Counted from the stretch's first letter, positions 42,401 to 50,925 are shown. The stretch: DNA of 64,000 nucleotides from Lachnospiraceae bacterium (GCA_902363675.1 CABJAV010000016.1:9536-73535), one strand, 5' to 3'. A program made the numbers and translations. The notes: generated by a model not told the origin, from the letters alone.

Positions 42401-42814
42401 TAATGCATTCTGGACGGCTGCAAGAAGCAGCATGGAGGTGTATTGATTGTTTTGGGAATATGTAATATCGTTCAGTGATTGTTTTTTTAAGATCTGTTCG
42501 CTTAGTTCATCAAGAGTTGGTCGTACAAGAGGGTACATGGTTTCCATTGTCTCATCGAGATTGACGAGAGAAATGGAGTTGATATGATTTTCGTCCACAG
42601 TAACCTGTACATCGATGGAGTTTCCGTCCATCATAACGGAAGAGGTATAGACACCGGGAACGTACATGGTCGGAACAGATTCTCCATCGTTGACATCGGT
42701 TACTTTCCGAAATGCAAGCAGTAAAATAAGAAGAATCAATCCAAGACCAATACAAACTCCTGCATATAAAAGCCGCTTTCTATGTAGTACGATGATTTTT
42801 GTTTTTGCACTCAT
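42380..42814 (-). CDS. membrane-anchored FMN-binding-like domain protein
   Basis: I place the start at 42814 because GGAGG lies 7 nt before this ATG; longer readings run through a tRNA gene. The 144-residue protein has a basic N-terminus, one membrane helix (about residues 14-36, LLYAGVCIGLGLILLILLL) and an outer domain (YVPGVYTSSVMMDGNSIDVQ, VDENHINSISLVNLDETME) that resembles FMN-binding domains of electron-transfer proteins such as RnfG. The Thr that carries covalent flavin in RnfG is not evident, so flavin binding is a guess. Confidence 0.6.
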   Translation of the reverse strand: MSAKTKIIVLHRKRLLYAGVCIGLGLILLILLLAFRKVTDVNDGESVPTMYVPGVYTSSVMMDGNSIDVQVTVDENHINSISLVNLDETMETMYPLVRPTLDELSEQILKKQSLNDITYSQNNQYTSMLLLAAVQNALEKASPS

Positions 42815-42935
42815 GATTTGCCTCCATTTCCTGTTATTTATATCATATGCGGGGAAGAAGAAATCATGCATGGAAACGAAAGAAAAAAGCACTTTTTTGT
42901 TCAGAAAAAAAATAGTAGAAAATGAAAAAAAGTTG

Positions 42936-42964
42936 TTGACAGGAGCATGGTGGTCTGATATTAT
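42936..42964 (+). promoter_or_regulatory. promoter of first tRNA-Gly
   Basis: TTGACA (42936-42941), 17-bp spacer and TATTAT (42959-42964), 33 bp before the tRNA. Confidence 0.85.
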
Positions 42965-42997
42965 ACTAGATGTGTCCGACAAAAGACACCAACAAAT

Positions 42998-43070
42998 GCG
43001 ATAGTGGCGTAGTTGGTAACGCGCGACCTTGCCAAGGTCGAGACCGCGGGTTCGAGCCCCGTCTATCGCT
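42998..43070 (+). tRNA. tRNA-Gly (GCC)
   Basis: The 73-nt cloverleaf has acceptor arms GCGATAG/CTATCGC, an anticodon stem CGACC/GGTCG and loop TTGCCAA with anticodon GCC at 43031-43033, and a TTCGAGC T-loop. Discriminator base is T as in bacterial tRNA-Gly. CCA is not encoded. Reads GGC and GGU codons. Confidence 0.97.
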
Positions 43071-43100
43071 CTTGCAGAAGCAGCTGTGATCAGAAAATGA

Positions 43101-43129
43101 TTGACAGATGTACTTGATTCTGCTAATAT
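43101..43129 (+). promoter_or_regulatory. promoter of second tRNA-Gly
   Basis: TTGACA (43101-43106), 17-bp spacer and TAATAT (43124-43129). The second tRNA therefore has its own promoter. Confidence 0.8.
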
Positions 43130-43164
43130 ACAACTTGTGCTTATGAGCACTTACAATTGAAAAT

Positions 43165-43237
43165 GCGATAGTGGCGTAGTTGGTAACGCGCGACCTTGCC
43201 AAGGTCGAGACCGCGGGTTCGAGCCCCGTCTATCGCT
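43165..43237 (+). tRNA. tRNA-Gly (GCC), second identical copy
   Basis: Identical over all 73 nt to the gene at 42998, again without encoded CCA. The sequences between the two copies differ, so this is an established duplication kept identical, not a long recent repeat. Confidence 0.97.
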
Positions 43238-43247
43238 CTCGTAAAAG

Positions 43248-43290
43248 TAGTTGAGAACGCATTGTGCATGCGGGTTCAGCTATTTTTTTT
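43248..43290 (+). terminator. terminator after the tRNA genes
   Basis: TAGTTGAGAACGC (43248-43260) pairs, with G-T pairs and a few mismatches, with GCGGGTTCAGCTA, followed by eight T residues. Confidence 0.7.
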
Positions 43291-43306
43291 GCTGTATAAA
43301 AAAATC

Positions 43307-43365
43307 TTGACATATATAGATAGTCGATATAATATATAGATAACCGATATATCGATAAACTATAT
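43307..43365 (+). promoter_or_regulatory. promoter and repeat operator of the padR operon
   Basis: TTGACA (43307-43312), 17 bp and TAATAT (43330-43335). Two direct copies of TATAGATA-nn-CGATAT occur (43315-43330 and about 43336-43351), the first in the spacer and the second over the start, followed by another CGATAAA-type half. This arrangement fits autorepression by the PadR protein encoded next. Confidence 0.65.
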
Positions 43366-43383
43366 ATGAAAAGGAGAAGAAAG

Positions 43384-43722
43384 ATGGCAATCGAGAAATC
43401 ACTTGTATCAGGAAGCATGACAATGCTTATTTTAAAGCTTTTGTCAGAAAAAGATATGTATGGGTATGAAATGATTGATACTCTCCGACAGAAGTCGGAA
43501 AATGTGTTTGAACTGAAAGCTGGAACGTTATATCCGCTTTTGCATGGCCTTGAAGAGAAGGGGCTTTTGCGGGTATACGAAAAAGCATTTTCCGGGAAAA
43601 CAAGAAAGTATTACAGTATTACGAAGCAGGGATGCAGTCTGCTAGACCAGAAGGCGCAGGAATGGAAAACATATGCCAGGGCTGTTGGAAATGTATTAGG
43701 GTCATGTGTTTTGGAGGGATAG
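43384..43722 (+). CDS. PadR-family transcriptional regulator
   Basis: The start is ATG 43384, after AAGGAG. The 112-residue protein is a PadR winged helix: ILKLLSEKDMYGYEMIDTL, the turn ELKAGTLYPLLHGLEEKGLL, and the wing RKYYSITKQG. Such regulators usually repress a neighbouring membrane-protein gene and themselves. The gene for a SEDS-family protein starts 3 nt downstream, so it is the likely target. Confidence 0.92.
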   Translation: MAIEKSLVSGSMTMLILKLLSEKDMYGYEMIDTLRQKSENVFELKAGTLYPLLHGLEEKGLLRVYEKAFSGKTRKYYSITKQGCSLLDQKAQEWKTYARAVGNVLGSCVLEG

Positions 43723-43725
43723 CGG

Positions 43726-45081
43726 ATGGAAAAGTATTTGCAGGCAGTGTTAGAACAGATTCGTTGTAAAAAAGTACATCCTTATATCCGCGAGGAACTG
43801 ATGGGGCATATACAGGATCAGATTGAAGATAATCGGAAGTCCGGTATGAGCGAGAAGGAAGCAGAGGAAGCCGCTGTCAGGGATATGGGGGATCCGGTGG
43901 AAATCGGAGTGGAATTTGACCGTATTCACAGACCGCAGATTGCCTGGAAAATGTTGATTGTGATCGGAGTGATCAGTGTGCTTGGGATTCTGGTTCACTT
44001 TTTTATTACAAGGCAGATTGCAGACAGTAATTTATGGGATAGCTCGGTGTCTGGAAGCAGCCGGTATGCACTTCATGTATTGATTGGTCTGGCGTTGATG
44101 TTTGTGGTATATCGCATCGATTATACGTATCTGGCAAAATATGCGAAGGTGATTGCTGCATGTATTCTTCTTTTTGGGCTGGTATGTCTGCATGCAGGAA
44201 CCGTGGCAGGAGGAGTTATTCTCGGAATACATGTCGGTGGTGGAAGTATAGTCGCAGTAAATACACTTTTGATGCTGTATGTACCCATTTATGCAGCGGT
44301 TGTTTATAAGTATCACGGAGAGGGACATGCAGGAATTGTGAAATCGATCGTATGGATGCTGTTACCTGTTTATATAGCTATCCGGCTTCCGCGCATGCCA
44401 TTGGCTCTGATGTTGTTTGTGTCGATGCTGGTGGTGCTTATGATCGGGATTGGGAAAGGCTGGTTTCAGGTTGCGAAGAAGAAGGCATTTATACTGATGG
44501 GACTGGTCGCATTCGGATTTCCGGTTGGAGGCCTGGGTGCTTTGGTTTTGATGCGAGGTTCGCTGGGATATTATATAGAAAGAGCACGAAGTTTTTATAT
44601 GGACAGTGATGGTCTTGCGTATTATGCATCAATGTTGGATTCGGTAAGAGACAATGCAAAATGGATCGGTAACAGCGGAATGAAGTTTCTGGGATTTGTG
44701 CAGGACGGTAACAGGGATTTTATTTTGAGTTATGTGACCGCAAGTTACGGTCTGCTTGCAGCAATTATTGTTTGCTGTCTGCTGGCGGTACTTGTAGTAT
44801 TTATTTTCAGTGCATCCTTGCAGCAGAAGAATCAGTTGGGACTTGCCATGGGATGTGGCTGCGGCATGATTTTTCTGATGAATCTGGCAGCAAATATTCT
44901 GATCAATATGGGGATGGTTCCAACTGCATGGACATTTCTTCCGTTCCTGTCTGCAGGCGGCAACAATATCGTACTCTGTTATGGCCTTGTTGGCATTGTA
45001 TTGAGCATTTATCGTTACAAAAATATATATCCGATACATGTGAGTACGAAGTTTGTACTTTCGGGAAAAAATGTACAATAG
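43726..45081 (+). CDS. FtsW/RodA/SpoVE (SEDS)-family protein with permease-prefix N-terminus
   Basis: The 451-residue protein starts with a soluble domain of about 65 residues (YIREELMGHIQDQIEDN, EAVRDMGDP-like pattern), the prefix usually found on PadR-controlled permeases. About ten membrane helices follow. The SEDS hallmarks are present: NRDFILSYVTASYG near residue 330, with the Asp that is catalytic in RodA/FtsW glycosyltransferases, and NMGMVPTAWTFLPFLSAGG near residue 410. It may polymerise glycan strands under special conditions. Overlap of padR control with a SEDS enzyme is unusual. Confidence 0.82.
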   Translation: MEKYLQAVLEQIRCKKVHPYIREELMGHIQDQIEDNRKSGMSEKEAEEAAVRDMGDPVEIGVEFDRIHRPQIAWKMLIVIGVISVLGILVHFFITRQIADSNLWDSSVSGSSRYALHVLIGLALMFVVYRIDYTYLAKYAKVIAACILLFGLVCLHAGTVAGGVILGIHVGGGSIVAVNTLLMLYVPIYAAVVYKYHGEGHAGIVKSIVWMLLPVYIAIRLPRMPLALMLFVSMLVVLMIGIGKGWFQVAKKKAFILMGLVAFGFPVGGLGALVLMRGSLGYYIERARSFYMDSDGLAYYASMLDSVRDNAKWIGNSGMKFLGFVQDGNRDFILSYVTASYGLLAAIIVCCLLAVLVVFIFSASLQQKNQLGLAMGCGCGMIFLMNLAANILINMGMVPTAWTFLPFLSAGGNNIVLCYGLVGIVLSIYRYKNIYPIHVSTKFVLSGKNVQ

Positions 45082-45115
45082 TTAACTTTGATTTTGAAAT
45101 AAGGAAGAGCGGTCG

Positions 45116-45147
45116 CGCCGGCAATGAAAATTGCCGGCGTATTTTTG
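45116..45147 (+). terminator. terminator after the SEDS gene
   Basis: CGCCGGCAAT (45116-45125) and ATTGCCGGCG (45130-45139) with a GAAA loop, followed by TATTTTT. Confidence 0.9.
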
Positions 45148-45167
45148 TAAGAAAGTGAAAATTCTTC

Positions 45168-45221
45168 TTGACATAGTAGCAAAAAACTACTATTATATAA
45201 AACAAGGTAGCAAATTGCTAC
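45168..45221 (+). promoter_or_regulatory. promoter with two NrtR-type palindromic operators
   Basis: TTGACA (45168-45173), 17 bp and TATTAT (45191-45196). The spacer is itself a palindrome, TAGTAG-n6-CTACTA (45174-45192 with flanks). A second palindrome, GTAGCAAATTGCTAC (45207-45221), covers the start region. Both share the half-site GTAGCAA. A repressor bound here would block RNA polymerase; the first gene encodes an NrtR-like protein. Confidence 0.75.
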
Positions 45222-45244
45222 TTAACGAAATACAGGAGAAGAGA

Positions 45245-46069
45245 ATGGAAAAAGTAAATGCAAACGGACTTACCGAAGAAGAGTTTTTGGCAAAATATCA
45301 GCCGGGAAATTATAAACGTCCATCGGTCACTGTGGATATGATGGTACTGCGTATGATGCAGAGGCTAGAGGGAATGGAAATACTTCTGATTCAAAGAAAG
45401 AACCACCCATATATAGATACCTGGGCGTTGCCGGGAGGATTTGTGGATATCGATGAATCTGCATATCATGCGGCTGCCAGAGAATTACAGGAGGAGACTG
45501 GATTACAGGATGTGTATCTTGAGCAGCTCTATACGATGAGCCAGCCAGACAGAGATCCACGTATGCGGGTCATTGATATCGCATACATTGCACTTCTTCC
45601 TTATGACAAGGCAGTCGAGGCAAAAGCAGGAGATGATGCAAAGGATGCGCTTTGGTTTCAGATCACATATGAGAACCATAAGATAAAGCTTCAGAACAAA
45701 GAACAGAACATTTCCATAGAATATGCTTTGATCGAAAAAGAGTTTCCGAATGGTGTGTTAAAGATAAAAAATTATATCCCGGAGCAGATCAGCGAGGAAG
45801 CATTGGCATTTGATCATGCGCAGATTATTCTCGAAGGACTTATGAGACTTCGTAACAAGGTCTCCTATACGGATGTCGCTTTTAATCTTGTACCGAGAGA
45901 ATTTACGCTGCCGGATCTGCAGAAAGTATACGAAGTCATCCTTGGGGAAGAATTATACAAAACAAATTTTCGCAGCAAAGTGAAAAACAAAGTGGTTTCG
46001 CTTGGAAAAAGTGGAAAACCATTGTCTGGAAACCGGAAGGCTGCTTTATATCAGTATTGTGAGGAATAG
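45245..46069 (+). CDS. nrtR: Nudix-domain regulator of NAD metabolism (NrtR-like)
   Basis: The start is ATG 45245, preceded by CAGGAG. The 274-residue protein has a Nudix domain with an intact box GGFVDIDE...RELQEETGL (about residues 61-84) and a C-terminal winged-helix part (about 195-270, FTLPDLQKVYEVILGE, FRSKVKNK). This is the architecture of NrtR, which senses ADP-ribose and controls NAD genes. The next two genes are NAD salvage enzymes. Because the Nudix box is complete it may also hydrolyse ADP-ribose. Confidence 0.85.
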   Translation: MEKVNANGLTEEEFLAKYQPGNYKRPSVTVDMMVLRMMQRLEGMEILLIQRKNHPYIDTWALPGGFVDIDESAYHAAARELQEETGLQDVYLEQLYTMSQPDRDPRMRVIDIAYIALLPYDKAVEAKAGDDAKDALWFQITYENHKIKLQNKEQNISIEYALIEKEFPNGVLKIKNYIPEQISEEALAFDHAQIILEGLMRLRNKVSYTDVAFNLVPREFTLPDLQKVYEVILGEELYKTNFRSKVKNKVVSLGKSGKPLSGNRKAALYQYCEE

Positions 46070-46072
46070 GTT

Positions 46073-46612
46073 ATGAAAAAAATATTAGTGATTGTAGATA
46101 TGCAAAAAGATTTTACTACTGGAGTGCTTGGCAATGCCGAATGTGCAGCGGCAATTCCGGAAGTGGTAAAGGTAGTAGCAGAAGGAAATTTTGATGAGAT
46201 TGTTCTGACAAAAGATACACATGATCAGACATATCTGCATACACAGGAAGGAAAATATCTTCCGGTGGAGCATTGTATCGAAGGAACAGAAGGCTGGGAG
46301 ATCGTGGATGAAATCCAGGCTGCATGTCAGTCCTGCAAAAACCTTCATATGGTATGTAAGCCGACCTTTGGAAGTCTCGAACTTGGCTATCTGCTGAAAA
46401 CATTATGTGAAAAATATAAAGGGGAAGAGACTGAGATTCATTTTTGTGGTGTATGTACCGGAATCTGTGTAATCAGCAATGTGATGATTGCGAAAGCATA
46501 TGTGCCGGAGGTGCGTATCTGTGTAATTGAAAATGCATGCGCCTGCGTGACACCGCAGTCCCACAGTACTGCAATCGAAGCAATGAAAACCTGTCAGGTA
46601 GACATGATCTGA
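46073..46612 (+). CDS. pncA: nicotinamidase (isochorismatase fold)
   Basis: The 179-residue protein has the catalytic Asp in VIVDMQKDF (Asp9), a Lys in VLTKDTHD, and the nucleophilic Cys in FCGVCTGICVI (about residue 129), with a metal-binding Asp/His set in DTHD. It deaminates nicotinamide to nicotinate. It follows nrtR by 3 nt and precedes pncB by 50 nt. Confidence 0.9.
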   Translation: MKKILVIVDMQKDFTTGVLGNAECAAAIPEVVKVVAEGNFDEIVLTKDTHDQTYLHTQEGKYLPVEHCIEGTEGWEIVDEIQAACQSCKNLHMVCKPTFGSLELGYLLKTLCEKYKGEETEIHFCGVCTGICVISNVMIAKAYVPEVRICVIENACACVTPQSHSTAIEAMKTCQVDMI

Positions 46613-46662
46613 ATGTGGCAATTGTAAATGGATGTTCAAATAGAGAAAGAGAGAATAAAATT

Positions 46663-47868
46663 ATGAAATTAGAACCGATTATCACCAGTTTATTAGAAAC
46701 GGATATGTACAAATTTTCCATGGGTCAGGCGATTTATCACCAGTTTTCCGACTACAAGACTACATGGACATTCAAATGCCGCAATCAGGATGTGCATTTT
46801 ACACCGGAGATGATAGAAGAAATCAGAGAACAGATTAAGGCATACTGTGATCTTCGTTTTACAGAAGAAGAGCTGGAATATCTTCATAATATTACATGGA
46901 TCAAGGGTTCTTATACTGATTTCCTTCGTTTGTGGCAGCCACGCTATGCGGACTTTCAGATTACAGAAGATGCACCGTGCGGTCTGTCCATTGAGACATT
47001 CGGTACCTGGCTGAATACTTCGATGTATGAGATTCCGACACTTGCCATTGTCAATGAAGTGTACTTCCGGATGGCTTACGATTACAAGAAGCTGGAGGCA
47101 AGCTTTGAGAAACGTCTCGATGAGAAGTTAGAGGCATTGAACGGAACATATTGTATCGGAGCATTCAGTGAATTTGGCCTGCGAAGAAGACTTTCTGCAC
47201 AGACACAGGAATTGGCAGTAAGAAAGTTCAGTGAAGCAAAACTGAAAGAATCTGTTTTCGTTGGAACATCGAATGTCTATCTTGCAAAGAAATATCACCT
47301 CAAACCGGTTGGCACTATGGCACATGAATGGATTATGTGTGTGGGACAGGGAAATCATAAACATAATCCGGCATATTCGAACTGGTATGCACTCGATGCA
47401 TGGGTAAAAGAGTATGGTGTGTTAAATGGTATTGCGCTGACAGATGCCATTACAACGGACTGCTTCCTGCGGGATTTTCAGCTGACCTATGCGACACTGT
47501 TCAGTGGTGTGCGTCATGACAGTGGAGATCCTTTCGAGTGGGGCGAGAAAATGATCACACATTACGAAAAGCTTGGCATTGATCCGACCAGTAAGACACT
47601 TCTTTTCAGTGATGCCTTAGACTTCGAAAGAGCAAATGCGTTGTACAGTTACTTTAATAACCGTGTAAAGGTTGCTTTTGGAATCGGAACATATATCAGT
47701 AATGATACGGATGTGCCGGCGCTGAATATTGTTATGAAGACGACGGCATGCAATGGCATGGATGTGGCAAAAATTTCGGATACACGGGGAAAAGGAATGT
47801 GCAAGAACCCGGACTATGTGGAATATTTACAGCGATGCATCAACTGGCGTATGGAGAATGACAAATAA
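46663..47868 (+). CDS. pncB: nicotinate phosphoribosyltransferase
   Basis: The start is ATG 46663; upstream in-frame ATGs fall inside pncA and lack ribosome sites. The 401-residue enzyme has LLETDMYKFSMGQAIYHQF, the phosphate-site segment VGTMAHEWIM and SGVRHDSGDPFEWGEK. It joins nicotinate to PRPP, forming nicotinate mononucleotide for NAD synthesis. Third gene of the nrtR-pncA-pncB salvage operon. Confidence 0.94.
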   Translation: MKLEPIITSLLETDMYKFSMGQAIYHQFSDYKTTWTFKCRNQDVHFTPEMIEEIREQIKAYCDLRFTEEELEYLHNITWIKGSYTDFLRLWQPRYADFQITEDAPCGLSIETFGTWLNTSMYEIPTLAIVNEVYFRMAYDYKKLEASFEKRLDEKLEALNGTYCIGAFSEFGLRRRLSAQTQELAVRKFSEAKLKESVFVGTSNVYLAKKYHLKPVGTMAHEWIMCVGQGNHKHNPAYSNWYALDAWVKEYGVLNGIALTDAITTDCFLRDFQLTYATLFSGVRHDSGDPFEWGEKMITHYEKLGIDPTSKTLLFSDALDFERANALYSYFNNRVKVAFGIGTYISNDTDVPALNIVMKTTACNGMDVAKISDTRGKGMCKNPDYVEYLQRCINWRMENDK

Positions 47869-47903
47869 AAAGCAAAATCCTTATGGATAACCTATTTTGT
47901 GTA

Positions 47904-47932
47904 TTGTAAAAAACTTCAGGGACTTTTATAAT
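47904..47932 (+). promoter_or_regulatory. sigma-A promoter upstream of PAS-like gene
   Basis: TTGTAA (47904-47909), 17-bp spacer and TATAAT (47927-47932), 57 bp before the ATG. Confidence 0.65.
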
Positions 47933-47988
47933 AGGAATATAGGGGAAGGAAAGAAACAAAAGGGCTATCAATTGGGAGGTGCTCGAAG

Positions 47989-48468
47989 ATGAAATGTGGA
48001 AAAACATTTGAAGAATTTGAAGCGCTAAATGGAATTAGTGTAGAAGAAATTTTATCCGTATTCGAAGCGGTTTCGCAGGCGTATCCGATGATTGTATCTG
48101 CCAATCTGACAAAGAATACGTATACCATGATCAAGGATGATGGATTTTTAGCTGGGAATCTGCCAATAAGTGGACGATTTGACGATCTGATTGATTTTGG
48201 CGTGGAGTTTATTCATCCAAATTATCAGAGTGTGTTTTTGGAGAATTTTTCCAGAGAGAGACTATTACGACTGTTTGGACAGGGAAAGCGCGAGGTATAT
48301 GCCAAGCTTTATCAAAAGGGGCGTGGTGACAGGTACCAATGGGTTTCCTGTCATGTGATCCGTGTACAGGATCGTAATGGGGATATCTGTGAAATTTGTA
48401 TCAACAAGATTCTCGAAGACGCATATGCCAGCGGGCAGCCTTGTGTGAAACGGGGCGCACCGTATTGA
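47989..48468 (+). CDS. PAS-like single-domain protein
   Basis: The 159-residue soluble protein (GGGAGG upstream) has a PAS-fold pattern: MIVSANLTKNTYTMIKDDGF, FIHPNYQSVFLENFSRERLL (the post-core helix with HP), and a GDRYQWVSCHVIRVQDRNGD beta segment. It has no output domain such as GGDEF or kinase. It may act as a free sensor or be a remnant of a longer signalling protein, since sensors of this type usually have a GGDEF or EAL partner. A terminator follows. Confidence 0.6.
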   Translation: MKCGKTFEEFEALNGISVEEILSVFEAVSQAYPMIVSANLTKNTYTMIKDDGFLAGNLPISGRFDDLIDFGVEFIHPNYQSVFLENFSRERLLRLFGQGKREVYAKLYQKGRGDRYQWVSCHVIRVQDRNGDICEICINKILEDAYASGQPCVKRGAPY

Positions 48469-48510
48469 TCACGGCATTTGAAGATGTCACATGGATGAAG
48501 ATGTCTGATG

Positions 48511-48554
48511 GCCCAGACATGAGAAGGGGTGCTTTCTTGTGTCTGGGCATTTTT
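48511..48554 (+). terminator. terminator
   Basis: GCCCAGACA (48511-48519) and TGTCTGGGC (48540-48548) with a 20-nt loop, followed by ATTTTTT. Confidence 0.8.
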
Positions 48555-48598
48555 TGCTGTGCATCTGTTTATTTACTATATAAATAAAGGAGAATTGT

Positions 48599-49513
48599 AT
48601 GCAGTTTTATTTAGCACCTCTTGAGGGTGTAACCGGATATATTGTGCGCAATGCATTTGCACATCACTTTCCATATATTGATAAATATTTCACACCGTTT
48701 TTTCCGGCAGCTAAGCGAATGAATAAAAAAATAATCCGGGATCTTATTCCGGAAAACAATCCGGGAATCAAGCTTGTGCCACAGTTGATGGTAAATGATG
48801 CAAAAGACATGGAAATGATGGGAAAGCAGCTGAAGGATATGGGGTTTGAGAGTGTAAATTTAAACTGTGGCTGTCCGTCGGGAACGGTGGTGTCAAAGAA
48901 AAAGGGCGCAGGGATTCTCGGAGATCCGGTGGCGCTGGATCGTTTCCTTGACGAGACGTTTCGGGTGTGTCCGCTTAAAATTTCTATCAAGACGCGTATC
49001 GGTGTGGAGTTTCCGTCGGAATGGGAGGATATTTGCAAGGTTTATGAAAAATATCCGTTGGAAGAGTTGATTATTCATCCGCGCGTGCGGACTGATTTCT
49101 ATAAGAATACTCCGAATATGGAGGCATTTGCGTATGCCGTGGACAGACTTCCTATGCCATTGTGCTATAATGGGGACATCAACACGGTGGAAGATTACCA
49201 GGCGTTCACAGAGCGTTTTCCACAGACAGACCGGATGATGATCGGACGCGGACTTCTTGCAAATCCTGGTCTGGTTGGAGAAATTTTGGGGCATGACAGA
49301 GCGGATAAAAAACAGATAAAAGCATTCCATGATGAAATTGTGAATGGCTATACGGAGATTTTTTCGGGGGACAAGGATGTAGTAGGGCATATGAAAGAAA
49401 TCTGGTTTTATCTGATCCGGTTTTTCCCGGACAAGGCAAGATGTTTAAAACAGATACAAAAATGTCAGTCGATGCCGGAGTACCGACTGATTGTACAACA
49501 AATATTATCATAG
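48599..49513 (+). CDS. dus: tRNA-dihydrouridine synthase
   Basis: The 304-residue flavoenzyme begins FYLAPLEGVTGYIVRNAF (FMN-binding start of the barrel) and has NLNCGCPSG with the catalytic Cys (about residue 90), KTRIG and a phosphate site IGRGLLANPGL. It reduces uridine to dihydrouridine in the tRNA D-loop. It is shorter than DusB-type proteins (about 320) but complete. AAAGGAG precedes the ATG. Confidence 0.93.
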   Translation: MQFYLAPLEGVTGYIVRNAFAHHFPYIDKYFTPFFPAAKRMNKKIIRDLIPENNPGIKLVPQLMVNDAKDMEMMGKQLKDMGFESVNLNCGCPSGTVVSKKKGAGILGDPVALDRFLDETFRVCPLKISIKTRIGVEFPSEWEDICKVYEKYPLEELIIHPRVRTDFYKNTPNMEAFAYAVDRLPMPLCYNGDINTVEDYQAFTERFPQTDRMMIGRGLLANPGLVGEILGHDRADKKQIKAFHDEIVNGYTEIFSGDKDVVGHMKEIWFYLIRFFPDKARCLKQIQKCQSMPEYRLIVQQILS

Positions 49514-49574
49514 ACTTTTTTGTGAAAATTCGCTAGAATAGAGATTATGTAAAAAAGAAAGAAGAGGAACTTTC

Positions 49575-50423
49575 ATGAGTTTGGCAGATAAAATCTTTGT
49601 AGATATGTGTAATGATATCTTAGATAATGGTACCAGCACAGAAGGAGAACTGGTTCGCCCGCACTGGGAGGATGGATCAAGTGCATATACCATCAAGAAA
49701 TTTGGAGTGGTAAACAGGTATGATTTATCAAAAGAATTTCCGGCGATTACCTTGCGTAAGACGGCCATCAAGACCTGTACCGAGGAGATGTTGTGGATAT
49801 GGCAGCGCAAATCCAACAATATTCATGATTTAAAAAGTACTGTGTGGGATGAATGGGCGGATGAAAATGGTTCCATCGGTAAAGCCTATGGTTATCAGCT
49901 TGGTGTGAAGCACCAGTACAAAGAAGGCATGATGGATCAGGTGGATCGTGTTATCTATGATTTAAAGCACAATCCATTCAGCAGAAGAATCCTGACGAAT
50001 ATTTATGTGCATGCAGATTTGCATGAGATGAATTTATATCCGTGTGCATACAGCATGACTTTTAACGTGACACAGAAAAAGGGCGATGACAAACTGACCT
50101 TGAATGCCGTGTTGAATCAGCGTTCACAGGATGTCCTTACTGCGAACAACTGGAATGTATGCCAATATGCGGTATTGATGCATATGCTTGCGCAGGTATG
50201 CGATATGCGTGTCGGCGAACTGGTACACGTGATTGCAGATGCACATATTTATGACCGGCATGTTGACCTTGTGCGGGAGCTGATTCAAAGAGAGCAGCAT
50301 CCGGCACCGAAGTTTTCATTAAATCCGGATGTCAAGGATTTTTATCAGTTTACGACAGATGATATTACGATTACAGATTATGTGACCGGTCCACAGATTA
50401 AAAATATTCCGGTTGCAATATAG
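49575..50423 (+). CDS. thyA: thymidylate synthase
   Basis: The 282-residue enzyme has the Arg of the flexible loop, EEMLWIWQRKSNNI, and the active-site Cys in NLYPCAYSMTF, with LNQRSQDV and HIYDRHVD segments binding dUMP. It methylates dUMP to dTMP using methylene-tetrahydrofolate and releases dihydrofolate. The next gene, folA, recycles that product; the gap is 12 nt. Confidence 0.95.
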   Translation: MSLADKIFVDMCNDILDNGTSTEGELVRPHWEDGSSAYTIKKFGVVNRYDLSKEFPAITLRKTAIKTCTEEMLWIWQRKSNNIHDLKSTVWDEWADENGSIGKAYGYQLGVKHQYKEGMMDQVDRVIYDLKHNPFSRRILTNIYVHADLHEMNLYPCAYSMTFNVTQKKGDDKLTLNAVLNQRSQDVLTANNWNVCQYAVLMHMLAQVCDMRVGELVHVIADAHIYDRHVDLVRELIQREQHPAPKFSLNPDVKDFYQFTTDDITITDYVTGPQIKNIPVAI

Positions 50424-50435
50424 GAGGCAGACGAG

Positions 50436-50924
50436 ATGAATCTTATTGCAGCAGTTGACAAGAACTGGGCGATCGGCAAAAATAACGAGTTGCTGGTGCG
50501 TATCCCGATGGACCAGAAGTTTTTCCGTGAGACAACGACGGGAAAAGTCGTAGTGATGGGAAGAAAAACACTGGAGAGTTTTCCGAACGGACTTCCACTC
50601 AAAAACCGAACGAACATTGTGCTTACCCACAATCCAAATTATAAAGTGAATGGTGCCATTGTTGTACATTCTCTGGATGAACTTCATGAGGAATTAAAGA
50701 AATATAACAGTGAGGATGTATATGTCATCGGAGGAGAAAAAATATATGAGCAGCTTCTTGATGAATGCGATGTGGCACACATCACAAAGATTGATTATGC
50801 ATATGATGCAGATGCATATTTTCCGAATCTGGACGAAAAGCCGGAGTGGGAGATTACGGCTGACAGCGATGAGCAGACATATTTTGATTTAGAATTTTAT
50901 TTCTATAAGTACGAAAGAAGATAA
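50436..50924 (+). CDS. folA: dihydrofolate reductase
   Basis: The 162-residue enzyme has LIAAVDKNWAIGKNNELL, the Asp-equivalent substrate site in IPMDQKFFRETTTG, VVMGRKTLESFP and YVIGGEKIYEQLL. It reduces dihydrofolate to tetrahydrofolate with NADPH. AGGAGG precedes the ATG. Paired with thyA as is common. Confidence 0.95.
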   Translation: MNLIAAVDKNWAIGKNNELLVRIPMDQKFFRETTTGKVVVMGRKTLESFPNGLPLKNRTNIVLTHNPNYKVNGAIVVHSLDELHEELKKYNSEDVYVIGGEKIYEQLLDECDVAHITKIDYAYDADAYFPNLDEKPEWEITADSDEQTYFDLEFYFYKYERR

Positions 50925-50925
50925 C

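Noticed and set aside
42815..43150. N-terminal extension of the minus-strand FMN-binding-like gene to 43150
   Set aside because: The extension reads through the complement of a tRNA gene and its promoter; a GGAGG site supports the start at 42814.
42998..43237. Two identical 73-nt units as a possible CRISPR or repeat pair
   Set aside because: Both fold as tRNA-Gly with anticodon GCC and have promoters.
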